From contig CM040451.1 in the NCBI GenBank assembly GCA_022749755.1, positions 16,314,825-16,378,824 on the forward strand: 64,000 bases of DNA, read 5' to 3'. The stretch comes from Azadirachta indica (lineage: Eukaryota; Streptophyta; Magnoliopsida; Sapindales; Meliaceae). Positions 36,206 through 46,206 of this stretch are shown here, one piece after another; the stretch's first letter is position 1; each line of letters opens with the position of its first letter. The position numbers and the translations under genes were made by a program. Below the pieces are notes generated by a model, which was given only the letters and a program-made list of their open reading frames with translations, was not told the DNA's origin and made no database searches.

Positions 36206-37070
36206 GAGAATGACATGTTACTTGCTTTTGAAGTTGATATGCCGTGCTAAGCTTCTCTCTGACTCTTATCCTTTTGCCTGTTCATCTTCTCTACTGTACA
36301 CTTAGGCAACTGGCAACTGGCAACTGCATGTTTGGTTGCTGAGAAAATGGCAGAAAAGAGAGAGTAAAATTTCCACTTGACCTGTTTTTTGTATTTGGAT
36401 GCCAGTTTTGGTGTTGGGTTAAGATATTCAGTTGAGTGCAAGCTGCTTCGGAATTGCAGATATTCCAGCTGGTTGAACTTCTGAGAACAAGCAAGGGTAA
36501 TGCTCAGAACCACCAACTAATTTAGTTTAAAGCAGAAGTTCATAGAATTATGCATAGTAATAACTTCTTTTGGTTTCAATTTTATCAAGCCCACTTCTGT
36601 ATTTTCAACATTGGTGCATGGAGAAATATCAAATCAGCTGAATTTCCTTCATGTTTTGATGCATGACCTGCATGTTCTAACTTTAATTTTAAGCTCTGAT
36701 TTCGGTAAGTTTTAAAATTCCACAGAAATCATTGTCAGATGTTGTATAAAATGAATTCCATGTAGCATAATCGCCTTGAAACTATAATTTTTGGAAGATC
36801 AAATTCCTCTTTTTCTACAAGCTATTGAAAGTGTGAAGTGGATTGCTGTGAGGAGCAATGGTGGAGTAGGCCTTAGGCAGTACTTCTTGCGGATTTGATG
36901 AATACTGAAAGCAGGAAATGATAGAGCTCTTGATGGTGGTGAAACTGTAGAGATTGTTTGATAAATATGAGGTGATTAGGGTAGCAATGGATTAATAAAA
37001 ATGGAAGTTTTGCTCTTGATATTCCCTAGAGATGACAATCTTGGTAGTGTTGAAGCTGTGGCTGATTCTA
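36206..37070 (+). repeat. Internal tandem duplicate of ankyrin upstream region, unit 2
   Basis: Second unit of the pair, directly upstream of the truncated exon 1 copy. It is closer in order to 47310-48150 and is probably the original promoter or leader of copy A. Confidence 0.8.
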
Positions 37071-37429
37071 ATGGGGCACTTTGATTGTTTGAGGAAGACA
37101 ACCGTTCAGGTGTATATTTTGATGATTTTGGGCAGCATCATTCTTGTCTGGTAATAGTGGTACCAGCTGTGGCAACAACTTAATCGCTGGCCAGTGACCT
37201 GTTCCTCTGACTCAGATAATGTCCATAATTCGATAACAATGCATTGAGAACACATTATTTTGCTGATTCTAATCAGGTGCAACAGTACCTGATGCTCTTA
37301 TGTTATATCAATATATTCTATGTGCTGGTAAAAATGAATCTGAGAGTTATTGATTGTCACAAAATATCCTGTTATGTAGCAGCAGTTATGTTTATTGTGT
37401 ACTTACATGTCTTGCTTTTGTTCTTCCAG

Positions 37430-37897
37430 TTCTTATATTGGTTCAAAGGAATGATATTGAGCAATCCTACTTCAACTCGATATGAAAATGGCCTTTCTAT
37501 ACAATCATGTTTCCCTGAGAACAAATCTGTTGCAAATTCCTCCTGCAAATCTTCTGGGGAAGATGATGGGAGCATGGGTATAGTCTCAGATGATGACATA
37601 AGCCTCAAAGATGCTTTTGGCCCGAGCATCTTTTATAATGCAATTATGAACCTTCCTTCAATGCTCTGTCTAACATTCAGAACTCTCATCTTCAGCAAGC
37701 TCAAGCTATTTCAAGCTCAATAGATTTTTTGAAAGCAAAAGGGTATGATGACCATGTGGTTCTAAATCCATCAATTTGGCCTCTACATGCTTCAAGCAGT
37801 CAAAGACCCTCCATGGCTGCAGAACCAAACAGAGAAGGGGCATATGACTCGGAGGGTTTTGTACATGAAATGGTGCCTCTGTCAGGGGCAGTTTCTG
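37430..37897 (+). pseudogene. Ankyrin-PGG gene exon 1, truncated and frameshifted copy
   Basis: The stretch runs from an acceptor (CTTCCAG before 37430) to a donor (TCTG then GTATGT at 37898), matching exon 1 of the gene at 48630. The ATG at 37451 opens the same protein (SIQSCFPENKSVANSSCKSS, GEDDGSMGIVSDDDISLKDA). Near 37632 one base is missing compared with copy B, so the frame shifts and stops at 37721; the proper frame resumes (AKGYDDHVVLNPSIWPLHAS) up to the donor. No ankyrin or PGG exon follows. It cannot make the membrane protein. A short truncated transcript is conceivable. Confidence 0.8.
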
Positions 37898-38190
37898 GTA
37901 TGTTGCGAATTTCATTGATGTTTGTCCTCTGGTTTAAAGATACTACAATGAGTATAGCATGCAAGGGAATAAGGAATAAGGAAAAGCATATGATCAAATT
38001 TTTGGTAATAGAAAACATGTGTTTTAAGTTAAGCAACACAGTTTCAAATTATCCCCTCCATGCTTCTAAGTAATGTTAATATTTATAAGTTTAACATTCC
38101 TGCAACAACTGCTGTTTCATTTCTATATACGTATTGCCTTGGTACTCATGCTGTTGCTAAAATCTTTTAAAGGAGAGGTTGAAAGGAGCA

Positions 38191-40714
38191 GCCACTATTT
38201 AAGTTAACACATTTTTTATATAAAATCTTAATATATTTTTCATATAAAATATTAATCTTTAGATTACGTGGGCCAAAGATTGAATACATCAAATATAAAA
38301 AATTTTCACAAATTCATTTAATAAGACTTTTTATATTTTCTTTCTTTTTTCTTTACTCTCTTATTTTTATTATTTCATATTTTTTTCTATTGCAAATTAT
38401 CTTTCTGAAAAGAACTTTTCACATTCCTTTAGTTACTCATTAGAAATAGTTACTCGGATGACTCCAATAAGCTAAGCATGGAGAGCCTCTTCTACATCTT
38501 CTTATATAGGGGGCTTAATTGTTTTATTTTTTTTTTAACTGCAATTGTGCTTCATTGGTTTGCTACGAGTACTTTGCAAATTTTGGGTCGCTACTTTTGT
38601 GTTTTATTGATATATTTTACTTTCTATCGTTTGAACTTCGCTAACATTTTCCTTGTTATCTGTGTTTCATTGATATTTTACTGATTGTTTATATTTTACT
38701 AATATTTAATTTATCATTATTTTGTTGCTACCCTTAGGTTGATACCGGTAGATTTATGGCCTTTTTTAGATGTACTTTTTATTTTTTAGGGATGTTTTCG
38801 GCGGAATATTTTAAATTTGTCTACATTTTATTGTGATACAATAATTATTTTAATGCTACGTTATAGTACAAAAAGATTAAAATATCTCATTCAATAAAAA
38901 ATTTTAATGTCCATGCAAAATTTTTAATAATACTGGTGCAAGGATCAATATACCCTTATATGTTGCAAATACCCTAAATATATTTTGTCATGTAGTTCGT
39001 TAAAAATTTTGTTATCTTTATAAATTATAGTATAGTGTCTTGATACTTGTTGTATCACAATAAAATATCACTAAAAGTTAAGCAATTTATAAAATTATCT
39101 CTAAAAAATTAAATTTTGAAATAAATTAAAAAAAACTAGCTCTAATTTTTTAATTGAATTAAAAATCTTAATTTTGAAACAAAAGTTAAAAATTAGATCC
39201 AATTAAAGAATAATTAGCTATTTTATGATTCTAACAATCCCACCACCAACAATAATTGTCGGCTATGCGGGGAACACGTTGGTTGTCAATGATTTCAGAG
39301 TAATGAAAAAGATTAGGCTAAAAGAGTAAAGAGAATAAGGTTGGTTAGTGGTAAATTCATTGATTATTTTAGAGGGAGTATGAATAGATAAGTGGCGGAT
39401 TATTAGACTTTAAGGGAAGGAGAAGAAGAGAGGATAAAGGGAGTGAGTGTCTTTTGAAGGCAAGTAAAGAAAAGGAAGAGTTAGACTTTTCTTTTGTATA
39501 TATGGAGAAGGAAAAGTAAACGGAAGTATTTCTCAAGTAGAGGATGGTTTTGCATACACTCAATCTTAGGTTAAATTAGGATAATAACATTTATGTTACT
39601 AAATTTTTAATTTGTGTTTCTAAATAATTTTCTTTTAAGTTTTATTGAAAAGATAATTTTACCCTCTTACCGTTAAATTTTTTTGCATAGACATTACAAA
39701 TTTATAATTTGTTGATATATTTATCATTTTTATTGACTACAATATAGTGTGTTAGTACTTATCGTATCATAATTAGATATCATGTAAAATTAAGTTGACA
39801 AACGAAATTATTTCCTTTTATTTTATTGAAAGGATGATTTTACCCTTTTATTGTTAAATTTTTTTCAATAGACATTACAAATTTGTAATTCATTAAGATA
39901 TTTATCATTTTTATGCATTGTAGTGCAACATTAGAATAATTATTATATCATGATGAGATACAAGCAAATTTAGAGTAATTAGCTGAAAATATCCCTTTTT
40001 TTATCTATAATATATATTTCTTTAATTAAGTCCTCTTACTTGTTACACTTATTTTTCTATTCTCATAATAATTTTTTTGTAAATTTTAAAAAATGTGTTT
40101 TCTTTTAGTTTTGTTGAACATGAGAAATTGAAAATATATAAGTTAAATTATGATTATCACTAAAACCTCATGCACATAAATCGCCTTAAAATTAAAATTT
40201 CGAGTATTGCTAAATTTATTGAGAGTCATCGCTCAAATTGCTCAATTGAGGGAGAGGTGGAGGCTTGAACTTCAAAACCTTTTTGGTTGATTTTTTTCGA
40301 TTAAAATGGATGCATAGTTATTAAGTTTGGGATTTTGGATGTCGCTTTTTATAAATTTTTTCTTCTTTGTCATCAAGTTTATTGGCTAATAGAATTTTTT
40401 TCCCATTTTTTATTGAGGAATTAAATAGATGAGAAAGGAAGAAAATTTTAGTGATGAAGATGAAGAGGTTTGTCGTTGATGGAAGGGAAGAATTTCTTTT
40501 TTTAAAAAAATTCAAATAAAATTCTTTTACATTTATTAGAGAAGAAAGAAAAAAGAAAAAGAAAAAGACATAAATGACTCAAATAAATGATTTTTGAGAA
40601 TTTTCTATATTTATCAATTGTAATCTTAATTTTTAATAAACACTTAATATAAAGGGATAAGATTTAATGTAAAAATATGTATAACCGTAGAAAATTACTC
40701 ATCTTTATCTTATG
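38191..40714. other. Spacer between duplication copies, no gene
   Basis: AT-rich DNA. It contains a tandem repeat (39629-39975), listed separately, with a related sequence at about 38995-39085. The frames at 38478 and 39369 have no domain and biased composition. Confidence 0.55.
39629..39975 (+). repeat. Tandem duplication of about 180 bp, two units
   Basis: Units at 39629-39810 and 39811-39975 share 'ttattgaaa(a/g)gat', 'attttaccc', 'agacattacaaattt' and 'atatttatcattttta'. A third, diverged unit lies near 38995. The type is unassigned. Confidence 0.6.
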
Positions 40715-41645
40715 TGTGTATTAAATAAAAATATATATATGTAAACAATGTTAATTAAAAAATTATAATTTATATTTCTTTTCTCCTATTAAAGGTTTAT
40801 CTACTTTTTCAACTTAAGTCTCAATAAAATTATTCATATGTTTAAAAATTGTTTATTTTTTAACTTGTATTTAAAAATTTACAAAAAATATCTTAATATA
40901 GTTAAGTTAAAAATTTTGACTTAAATATAAATAATTAAATGTTTGAACAAAGTTAAATATTTTATTTATCAATAATATCTTTAATTTATTACTTAATATT
41001 TATATATGTCAACAATTTAACAAATCAATTTTAGATTTTCTTAAATATAATGTTAATATATTAATTTTAAATTTTTTATTTTTGTAAAAAAAAATTTTAA
41101 TATTCAAATTTTTAAGTTGAAAAAACAAACATATTGATTATATTCATATTTCAGTCAAATTTAGAATTTAACTATATTAAGAGTTTAGACAAAAAATTCA
41201 AACACTACCTAAATAGTCAAATTATAATTTTAATATAATTATTGCATATCAAATAATATTACAATATACTAATGATATTTGTTATTAATATATAGCATAA
41301 AAAAGAAAAATAGGAATAGGAATCCATTCCAACAGGAGAATTCTCTATTTCCATTCCAATAAATTTATTATGGAATGAAGATCAAATTAAAAACTAGGTA
41401 AAAATCAGGAAAGGCCTTCTCACCCTCATTCCGCCCCACTACCATCCATGTACATGAGTTATATTGTAATGCATATGTATGCAACTTCAATTTTTTTTGA
41501 ACTCTTATGTTATAATTTTTCAATTTTTTTCATTTTTATTCCAATCTTTTGTTGTAATGTTTAACTTTTGTTTGTTCTCATAAATTGTGAATTATAATAA
41601 AAAAAGTAGAAAATTATAGTAGAAGGACTAAAGATTACTAATGAA

Positions 41646-41650
41646 GGAAT
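41646..41650. other. 5-bp target site duplication, left
   Basis: GGAAT directly before the LTR, repeated exactly at 46202-46206. Five bases is usual for LTR retrotransposons. Confidence 0.85.
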
Positions 41651-41925
41651 TGACGAAGCGAAAACGCAAAAATAAACGAAACTAAAGTTTCAAAAGTTTT
41701 TGAATGAAATTTTATTAAAAGAAAAGTGTCCAAACAATACTGTAGACCCTCTATTTATAATAGAGAAAATCTAAACCTATTTAAATAAGGAAAAAAAACT
41801 TCTACCAAAAAGAGAAAACCTAAACCTACTTAAATAAGGAAAAAGAACTCCTACAAAAAAATAAAAGAAGCTAAATATTAAAAATAAAAATTAAAGAAAA
41901 ACACTAGTCAGGTTGTCCTACATCA
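41651..41925 (-). mobile_element. 3' LTR of the chromovirus-like element
   Basis: 275 bp, TG to CA, matching 45927-46201 with eight differences by my count (about 97% identity), all transitions. The pol stop codon (TAG on the minus strand at 41918-41920) lies inside this LTR. The polypurine tract AGTGGCGGGGAGC abuts it at 41926-41938. Confidence 0.9.
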
Positions 41926-42241
41926 GCTCCCCGCCACTTAAAAATAAACTTGTCCTCAAGTTCTCTAGGTATAACACTTCATCTTCTTGATACTCGTATA
42001 TATCTGCTACATTAAAAGTGTTTGAGATATTCCAATCATTCGGCAGTTGTAACACATAAGCATTATCATTAATCTTCTTTGCGATACGAAATGGCCCATA
42101 CTTTCTGTTCTGCAATTTGCTACGAATCCCAAGAAACCGACTTTTGTGCAAATAGGTCATGACAAGATCTCCTTCCCGAAATACCTTCTGTCTCCGATGT
42201 TGATCTGCGTCTTTTTTGTATTTCTTGTTAGCAGTTTCCAA
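41918..42241 (-). pseudogene. Integrase C-terminus (GPF module)
   Basis: The reading starts METANKKYKKDADQHRRQKV, then FREGDLVMTYLHKSRF, RKYGPFRIAKKINDNAYVLQ and STFNVADIYEYQEDE, ending LFLSGGELM. This is the GPY/F module of Ty3/gypsy integrases with the short tail seen in plant chromoviruses. No full chromodomain is visible after it. The frame itself is open; it is separated from the integrase core by a short interruption at 42242-42268. Confidence 0.85.
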
Positions 42242-42268
42242 TCTAGCACGAACCTCCTCTTGTATTTT

Positions 42269-42853
42269 CTATACCTTTTCTGCCATGTTTTCTGCAGCCT
42301 TATTAATTTCTGGTAATGCTGGTAAAGTTATCAAGTCCAATACATGACGGGGTGGCTGCAAATAAACCACCTCAAATGGAGTTTTGCCAGTCGAACGATT
42401 CATCATATTATTATAAGCAAATTCTACTTGAGACAACACTGCATCCCATTGCTTAGGCTTCTCCCCACAAATACAACGCAACATGTTTCCTAATGTGCGA
42501 TTAACCATCTCTGTTTGCCCATCAGTTTGAAGGTGAAAAGCACTACTGTACTGCAACTTCGTATCAAATTTTCCCTATAAAGTACGCCAAAAATGACTAA
42601 AAAATTTGACATCCCTATCTGAAGTAATAGACTTAGGAATACCATGTAGACGAACCACTTCCTTAAAGTATAATCCCGCCACATGAGTTGTATCACCAGT
42701 TTTCTTACAAGCAATAAAATGTGCCATCTTTGAAAAATGATCCACAACAACAAAGACAGAATCATTACCTCGTTGGGTACGCGGTAATCCTAGCACAAAA
42801 TCCATTGACACATCCTCCCAAATATTTTCAGGCACGGGTAATGGCGTATACAA
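42269..42853 (-). pseudogene. Integrase catalytic core, one nonsense codon
   Basis: Two frames in the same register, separated by a single TAG near 42573, hold the integrase core: [47 protein letters not shown], then HLQTDGQTEMVNRTLGNMLR and STGKTPFEVVY. The three catalytic acidic residues (D in VVDHF, D in TSDRD, E in GQTEMVN) are all present. The stop between them falls where the family has Trp. It functions in insertion of the element's cDNA; here it is disabled only by the stop. Confidence 0.85.
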
Positions 42854-42868
42854 TCCAGTGTTCTGAAC

Positions 42869-43276
42869 CTATCCCTTAGCAACTTGGCACACTTGGCACT
42901 GTCGCACAATTCTTCCTACATCTCGTTTAAGTTGCGGCCAATGATACCTCTCTTCCACCAAAGCGATTGTCTTGTCTCGCCCCACATGACCAGCTAAACC
43001 GCCACCATGTAATTCTCGTATTAAATGTTCTCGTAATGAACAACGAGGAATGCATAACTTGTTGGCTTTAAACAGATATCTGTCATGAATAAGAAAATCT
43101 GCTGCTCGCTGATTATGATTACACTGATCCCAAATGATGTGGAAATCTTCATTAGTTGCATATTGTTCTTTCACTACCTTAAATCCAATTATTTCATTAC
43201 TTAAAGTAACCAATAAAGTAGCTCGCCTACTCAAAGCATCAGCTACCTTATTCAGTTGACCAGACTTATGCTTCAA
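42869..43276 (-). pseudogene. End of RNase H and integrase zinc-binding domain
   Basis: The frame starts at [20 protein letters not shown], the last segment of RNase H, and runs to an H2C2 zinc-binding domain ([15 protein letters not shown], then CQVCQ). A TAG after VAKG (near 42867) separates it from the core. The RNase H catalytic part (about 190 residues in related elements) is missing upstream, because this segment joins directly to the end of the RT palm. Confidence 0.85.
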
Positions 43277-44132
43277 TACAAACGTAATGAAAACTCCTTA
43301 CTTCCCCGACAGTCTTTGGTGTAGGCCATTCTCGAATTGCCTTAACCTTAAACTCATCAACTGTAATGCCGTCAGCCCCAACTACAAACCCCAAAAATAC
43401 TAAATTTTGCTGCATAAAATTACATTTCTTTAAGTTGACAAACAACTTATTTTTCCTAATAGCTTTGAACACCTCCCTCAAATGAACCAAATGACTCTCC
43501 TCATCACTACTATAAATTAAGATGTTATCAAAATATACCACAACAAACTTGAAAGCAAAAGGTTTCAATACCTGATTTATAAGTCGCATAAAAGTGCTTG
43601 GTGCATTTGACAAACCGAAAGGCATTACCATCCATTCATACAATCCCTCTTTAGTCTTGAATGCTGTCTTCCACTCATCTAAAGGTTTGATGCGAATTTG
43701 ATGATAACCGCTACGTAAGTCAAGTTTGAAAAACACTTTTGCTTCTCCAAGCTGATCTAGCATATCTTGTAACCGTGGGATTGGAAACCGATACCTAATG
43801 GTTATTCTGTTAATTGCTCTGCTATCTACACACATCCGCCAACTACCATCCTTTTTAGGGACTAGAAGCGCGGGAACCGCACAAGGACTTTTACTCTCCC
43901 TAATAAACCCCTTCTTAAATAGCTCATCCACCTGCTTCTGCAAAATCTCATGCTCCTTAGGACTCATTCTATAATGTGGCAAATTGGGATAACTGGCTCT
44001 AGGCACAAAATCAATGCTATGTTGTATATCCCGTATAGGTGGTAACCCGTTTGGCATCTCCTCTGGAACTACATCGGAAAATTCAGACAATAATGGCTGT
44101 ACGATCTCTAGAATCTTCACCATTGGTTCCAA
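43266..44132 (-). pseudogene. Reverse transcriptase with YFDN in place of YFDD; RNase H deleted
   Basis: A 288-aa frame holds the RT domain: [56 protein letters not shown], and the active site [12 protein letters not shown]. The usual motif is Y-F-D-D; here the codon AAC (from GAC) replaces the second catalytic aspartate, which should abolish polymerase activity. The frame stops at 43266 after VRSFHYV, where related elements continue into the RT connection and RNase H. The next frame picks up at the RNase H end, so about 0.55-0.6 kb is deleted. Enzyme loss is inferred from family knowledge. Confidence 0.9.
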
Positions 44133-44172
44133 TTACTCATCCTTTGCTACCATTATACAACCCTCACAATTT

Positions 44173-44682
44173 TCAATTTTCTTTCATATGTCCTTCCACT
44201 ACAGTTAAAAAGTTTGTCCCCTCTACTCTAGGAACTTTCTGCCCTTCTTTAGTTTCACTCATTGGCATCAATACTATTTTCTTCCTATCCCACCAAAACT
44301 CATAAATGTTTCGTCGTCCTCTATGTATCGTATCAACATCATATTGCCATGGCCTTCCGAGCAACACATGGCATGTATCCATATCCACGACATCACACAA
44401 CACATCACTTTTATAATACTTTCCAATCGAAAAAGGAAGCTTACATATTTCAATTACGCGCGTTTCAGTTCCCTTCTTAATCCAGCCAATTTTGTAGGGT
44501 GACGGGTGTTTTTCCATAGGCAAATCCAAAGCATTTACTAATGCCTTAGAGACTATATTTTCACTACTACCGCTGTCAATTATCGCCTTGCACACTTTAT
44601 TCTTAATTGTTCCCTTCGTACGAAAAATCTTATTTCGTTGTGTCTCCTCTTCTATTTTAGGTGTCAGTAATAGCTTCTGCAC
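44173..44682 (-). pseudogene. Retropepsin-like protease of the chromovirus-like element
   Basis: The frame contains the active site AIIDSGSSENIVSKALV and the second conserved block CHVLLGRPWQYDVDTIHRGR. A one-base frameshift near 44665 separates it from the zinc knuckle frame upstream, and stops near 44140-44170 separate it from RT. The catalytic Asp-Ser-Gly is intact. Confidence 0.85.
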
Positions 44683-45107
44683 AATAAAGAAACGGCTTCT
44701 CCTTCATCACCATCAACCACATCAACCTCTTCCCCGTCTTTATATTCGCTTTCTTCACCTTCTACTGCAGCGTCCACATAATGCGTCACACCCTTATTTT
44801 TCCCCCATTCCGGACATTCATTGGACCTATGTTCAGGCTGTTGACATCTATAACATTTGCTTGGCATTGGCTTCACATACGAGTTACTAGTTTGTTGCTG
44901 AATAGTTCGCGGGTTAGCAAAATTACCCCTTTGCCTAATTTCTCCTTCACCCATATTTGGTGCTACACCCTTATTTTGTGATACCGGATTTGGTGAAGTC
45001 GAAAACTGTCGTGCTGCAACTTGCGGTTTAATAACAACCCGTTTTAATTGCCTCTCCAGCTTCCTTGCCTTACTCACAGCTTCAGAAAAATCCCAAATTG
45101 TATACAT
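44664..45107 (-). pseudogene. Gag nucleocapsid with CCHC zinc knuckle
   Basis: The stretch carries the end of the capsid (SEAVSKARKLERQLKR) and a CCHC zinc knuckle CYRCQQPEHRSNECP with all four metal ligands, followed by an acidic tail (VDAAVEGEESEYKDGEEVDV). A TGA just upstream (GL-stop-TDIQDQL, near 45133) separates it from the rest of the capsid, probably a CGA to TGA change. Confidence 0.85.
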
Positions 45108-45311
45108 GTCAAGCTGGTCTTGTATGTCAGTTCACAACCCTCTAGTGAATCTGACAACCAATTGTGATTTTGACTCCTTCAAGTTCCTAGAACATAACCT
45201 ATGGAATTCTTCAGCATACTCGTCGACTGAACGATTTCCCTGTCGGCAATTATTTAATTGCTTAAATAAATCCTTCTCATAATTAGAGGGCAAATACTGA
45301 GCCTTCATCTT

Positions 45312-45902
45312 CTATTTCATGCGCTTCCAAGACCTAATTATGTCTTTTCCTTCACGCCGTCGTTTATTCTGAACCTGCTGCCACCAAGCGGATGCACCCC
45401 TTTTTAACTTCATGGCTACTAATTTTACTTTCCTTTCATCAGAAATATTCATATAATCAAAAGAATTCTCAACATCTGCCAACCAATCAAGAAAGTCTTT
45501 TATGTGCAAACTCCCTTCAAACACAGGAAGATCTAGGTTTACTTTATAATCACCATAATTTCCACTTTCACGTGTCCTGACAGAATCTTGCTCAATTATA
45601 TCATCATCTGAATCCTCATACCTCTGAGTTTTGTCGTTAATAATGCCAAGTGGTTGCGGCACTGGCGTCGGACCACGGGACGGGATTCCGTCTGTCCCTC
45701 TACGCTCATGTTCAACCATCTTATTGCCGCCTAGTTCCAACCTCTCCAACCTTCGATCAAAATCTGCTAATTCTTGACGAATGGTTTGAGTGAATTCCCT
45801 AACGGCTGCCCTCCCAGCTTCTACAGCTATTGCATGAATAGTCTCCACCCCCTGAACATCGTCAGTAGGATGGTTGCTTCCCGTATCACTGTTGCGCACC
45901 AT
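45312..45902 (-). pseudogene. Gag capsid N-terminal part
   Basis: The start codon at 45902 lies directly after the primer site. The frame has a coiled N-terminus (REFTQTIRQELADFDRRLER) and the gypsy capsid segment LPVFEGSLHIKDFLDWLADV, SFDYMNISDERKVKLVAMKL, ASAWWQQVQNKRR. A TAG at 45312 breaks it just before the segment that continues [19 protein letters not shown]. Gag would form the particle in which reverse transcription occurs. Confidence 0.85.
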
Positions 45903-45907
45903 TGCAA

Positions 45908-45924
45908 TTCCTGCTCTGATACCA
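45908..45924 (-). other. Primer binding site (initiator tRNA-Met)
   Basis: The minus strand reads TGGTATCAGAGCAGGAA, a perfect initiator tRNA-Met site as used by chromoviruses and copia elements, two bases inside the LTR at 45927. Confidence 0.9.
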
Positions 45925-45926
45925 AT

Positions 45927-46201
45927 TGACGAAGCGAAAACGCAAAAATAAACGAAACTAAAGTTTTAAAAGTTTTTGAATGAAATTTTATTAAAAGAAA
46001 GGTGTCCAAACAATACTATAGACCCTCTATTTATAATAGAGAAAACTTAAACCTATTTAAATAAGGAAAAAAAATTTCTGCCAAAAAGAGAAAACCTAAA
46101 CCTACTTAAATAAGGAAAAAGAACTCCTACAAAAAAATAAAAGAAACTAAATATTAAAAATAAAAATTAAAGAAAAACACTAGTCAGGTTGTCCTACATC
46201 A
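45927..46201 (-). mobile_element. 5' LTR of the chromovirus-like element
   Basis: 275 bp, pair of 41651-41925. Together they delimit a 4551-bp element. The short LTRs, the initiator tRNA-Met primer site and the single gag-pol order PR-RT-RH-IN suit a small plant chromovirus (Reina or CRM-like); the exact clade is not determined. Confidence 0.9.
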
Positions 46202-46206
46202 GGAAT
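46202..46206. other. 5-bp target site duplication, right
   Basis: GGAAT, an exact repeat of 41646-41650. Confidence 0.85.

Larger units (their letters stand above)
32850..38190 (+). repeat. Segmental duplication copy A (ankyrin gene 5' region, truncated)
   Basis: Once the inserted elements are set aside, this block follows the same order as 40715-49360: 'aaataaaaatatatatgt' leader, 'aattctc' and 'aaaggcc' block, 'aaagtacatgcata', the GTGGAGGGCAGAGTGG block near 35280, the 'gttgatatgccgtg' block, and the ankyrin gene's first coding exon. Similarity ends near 38190, just after the exon 2 acceptor, so exons 2-5 were never copied or were lost. Confidence 0.8.
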
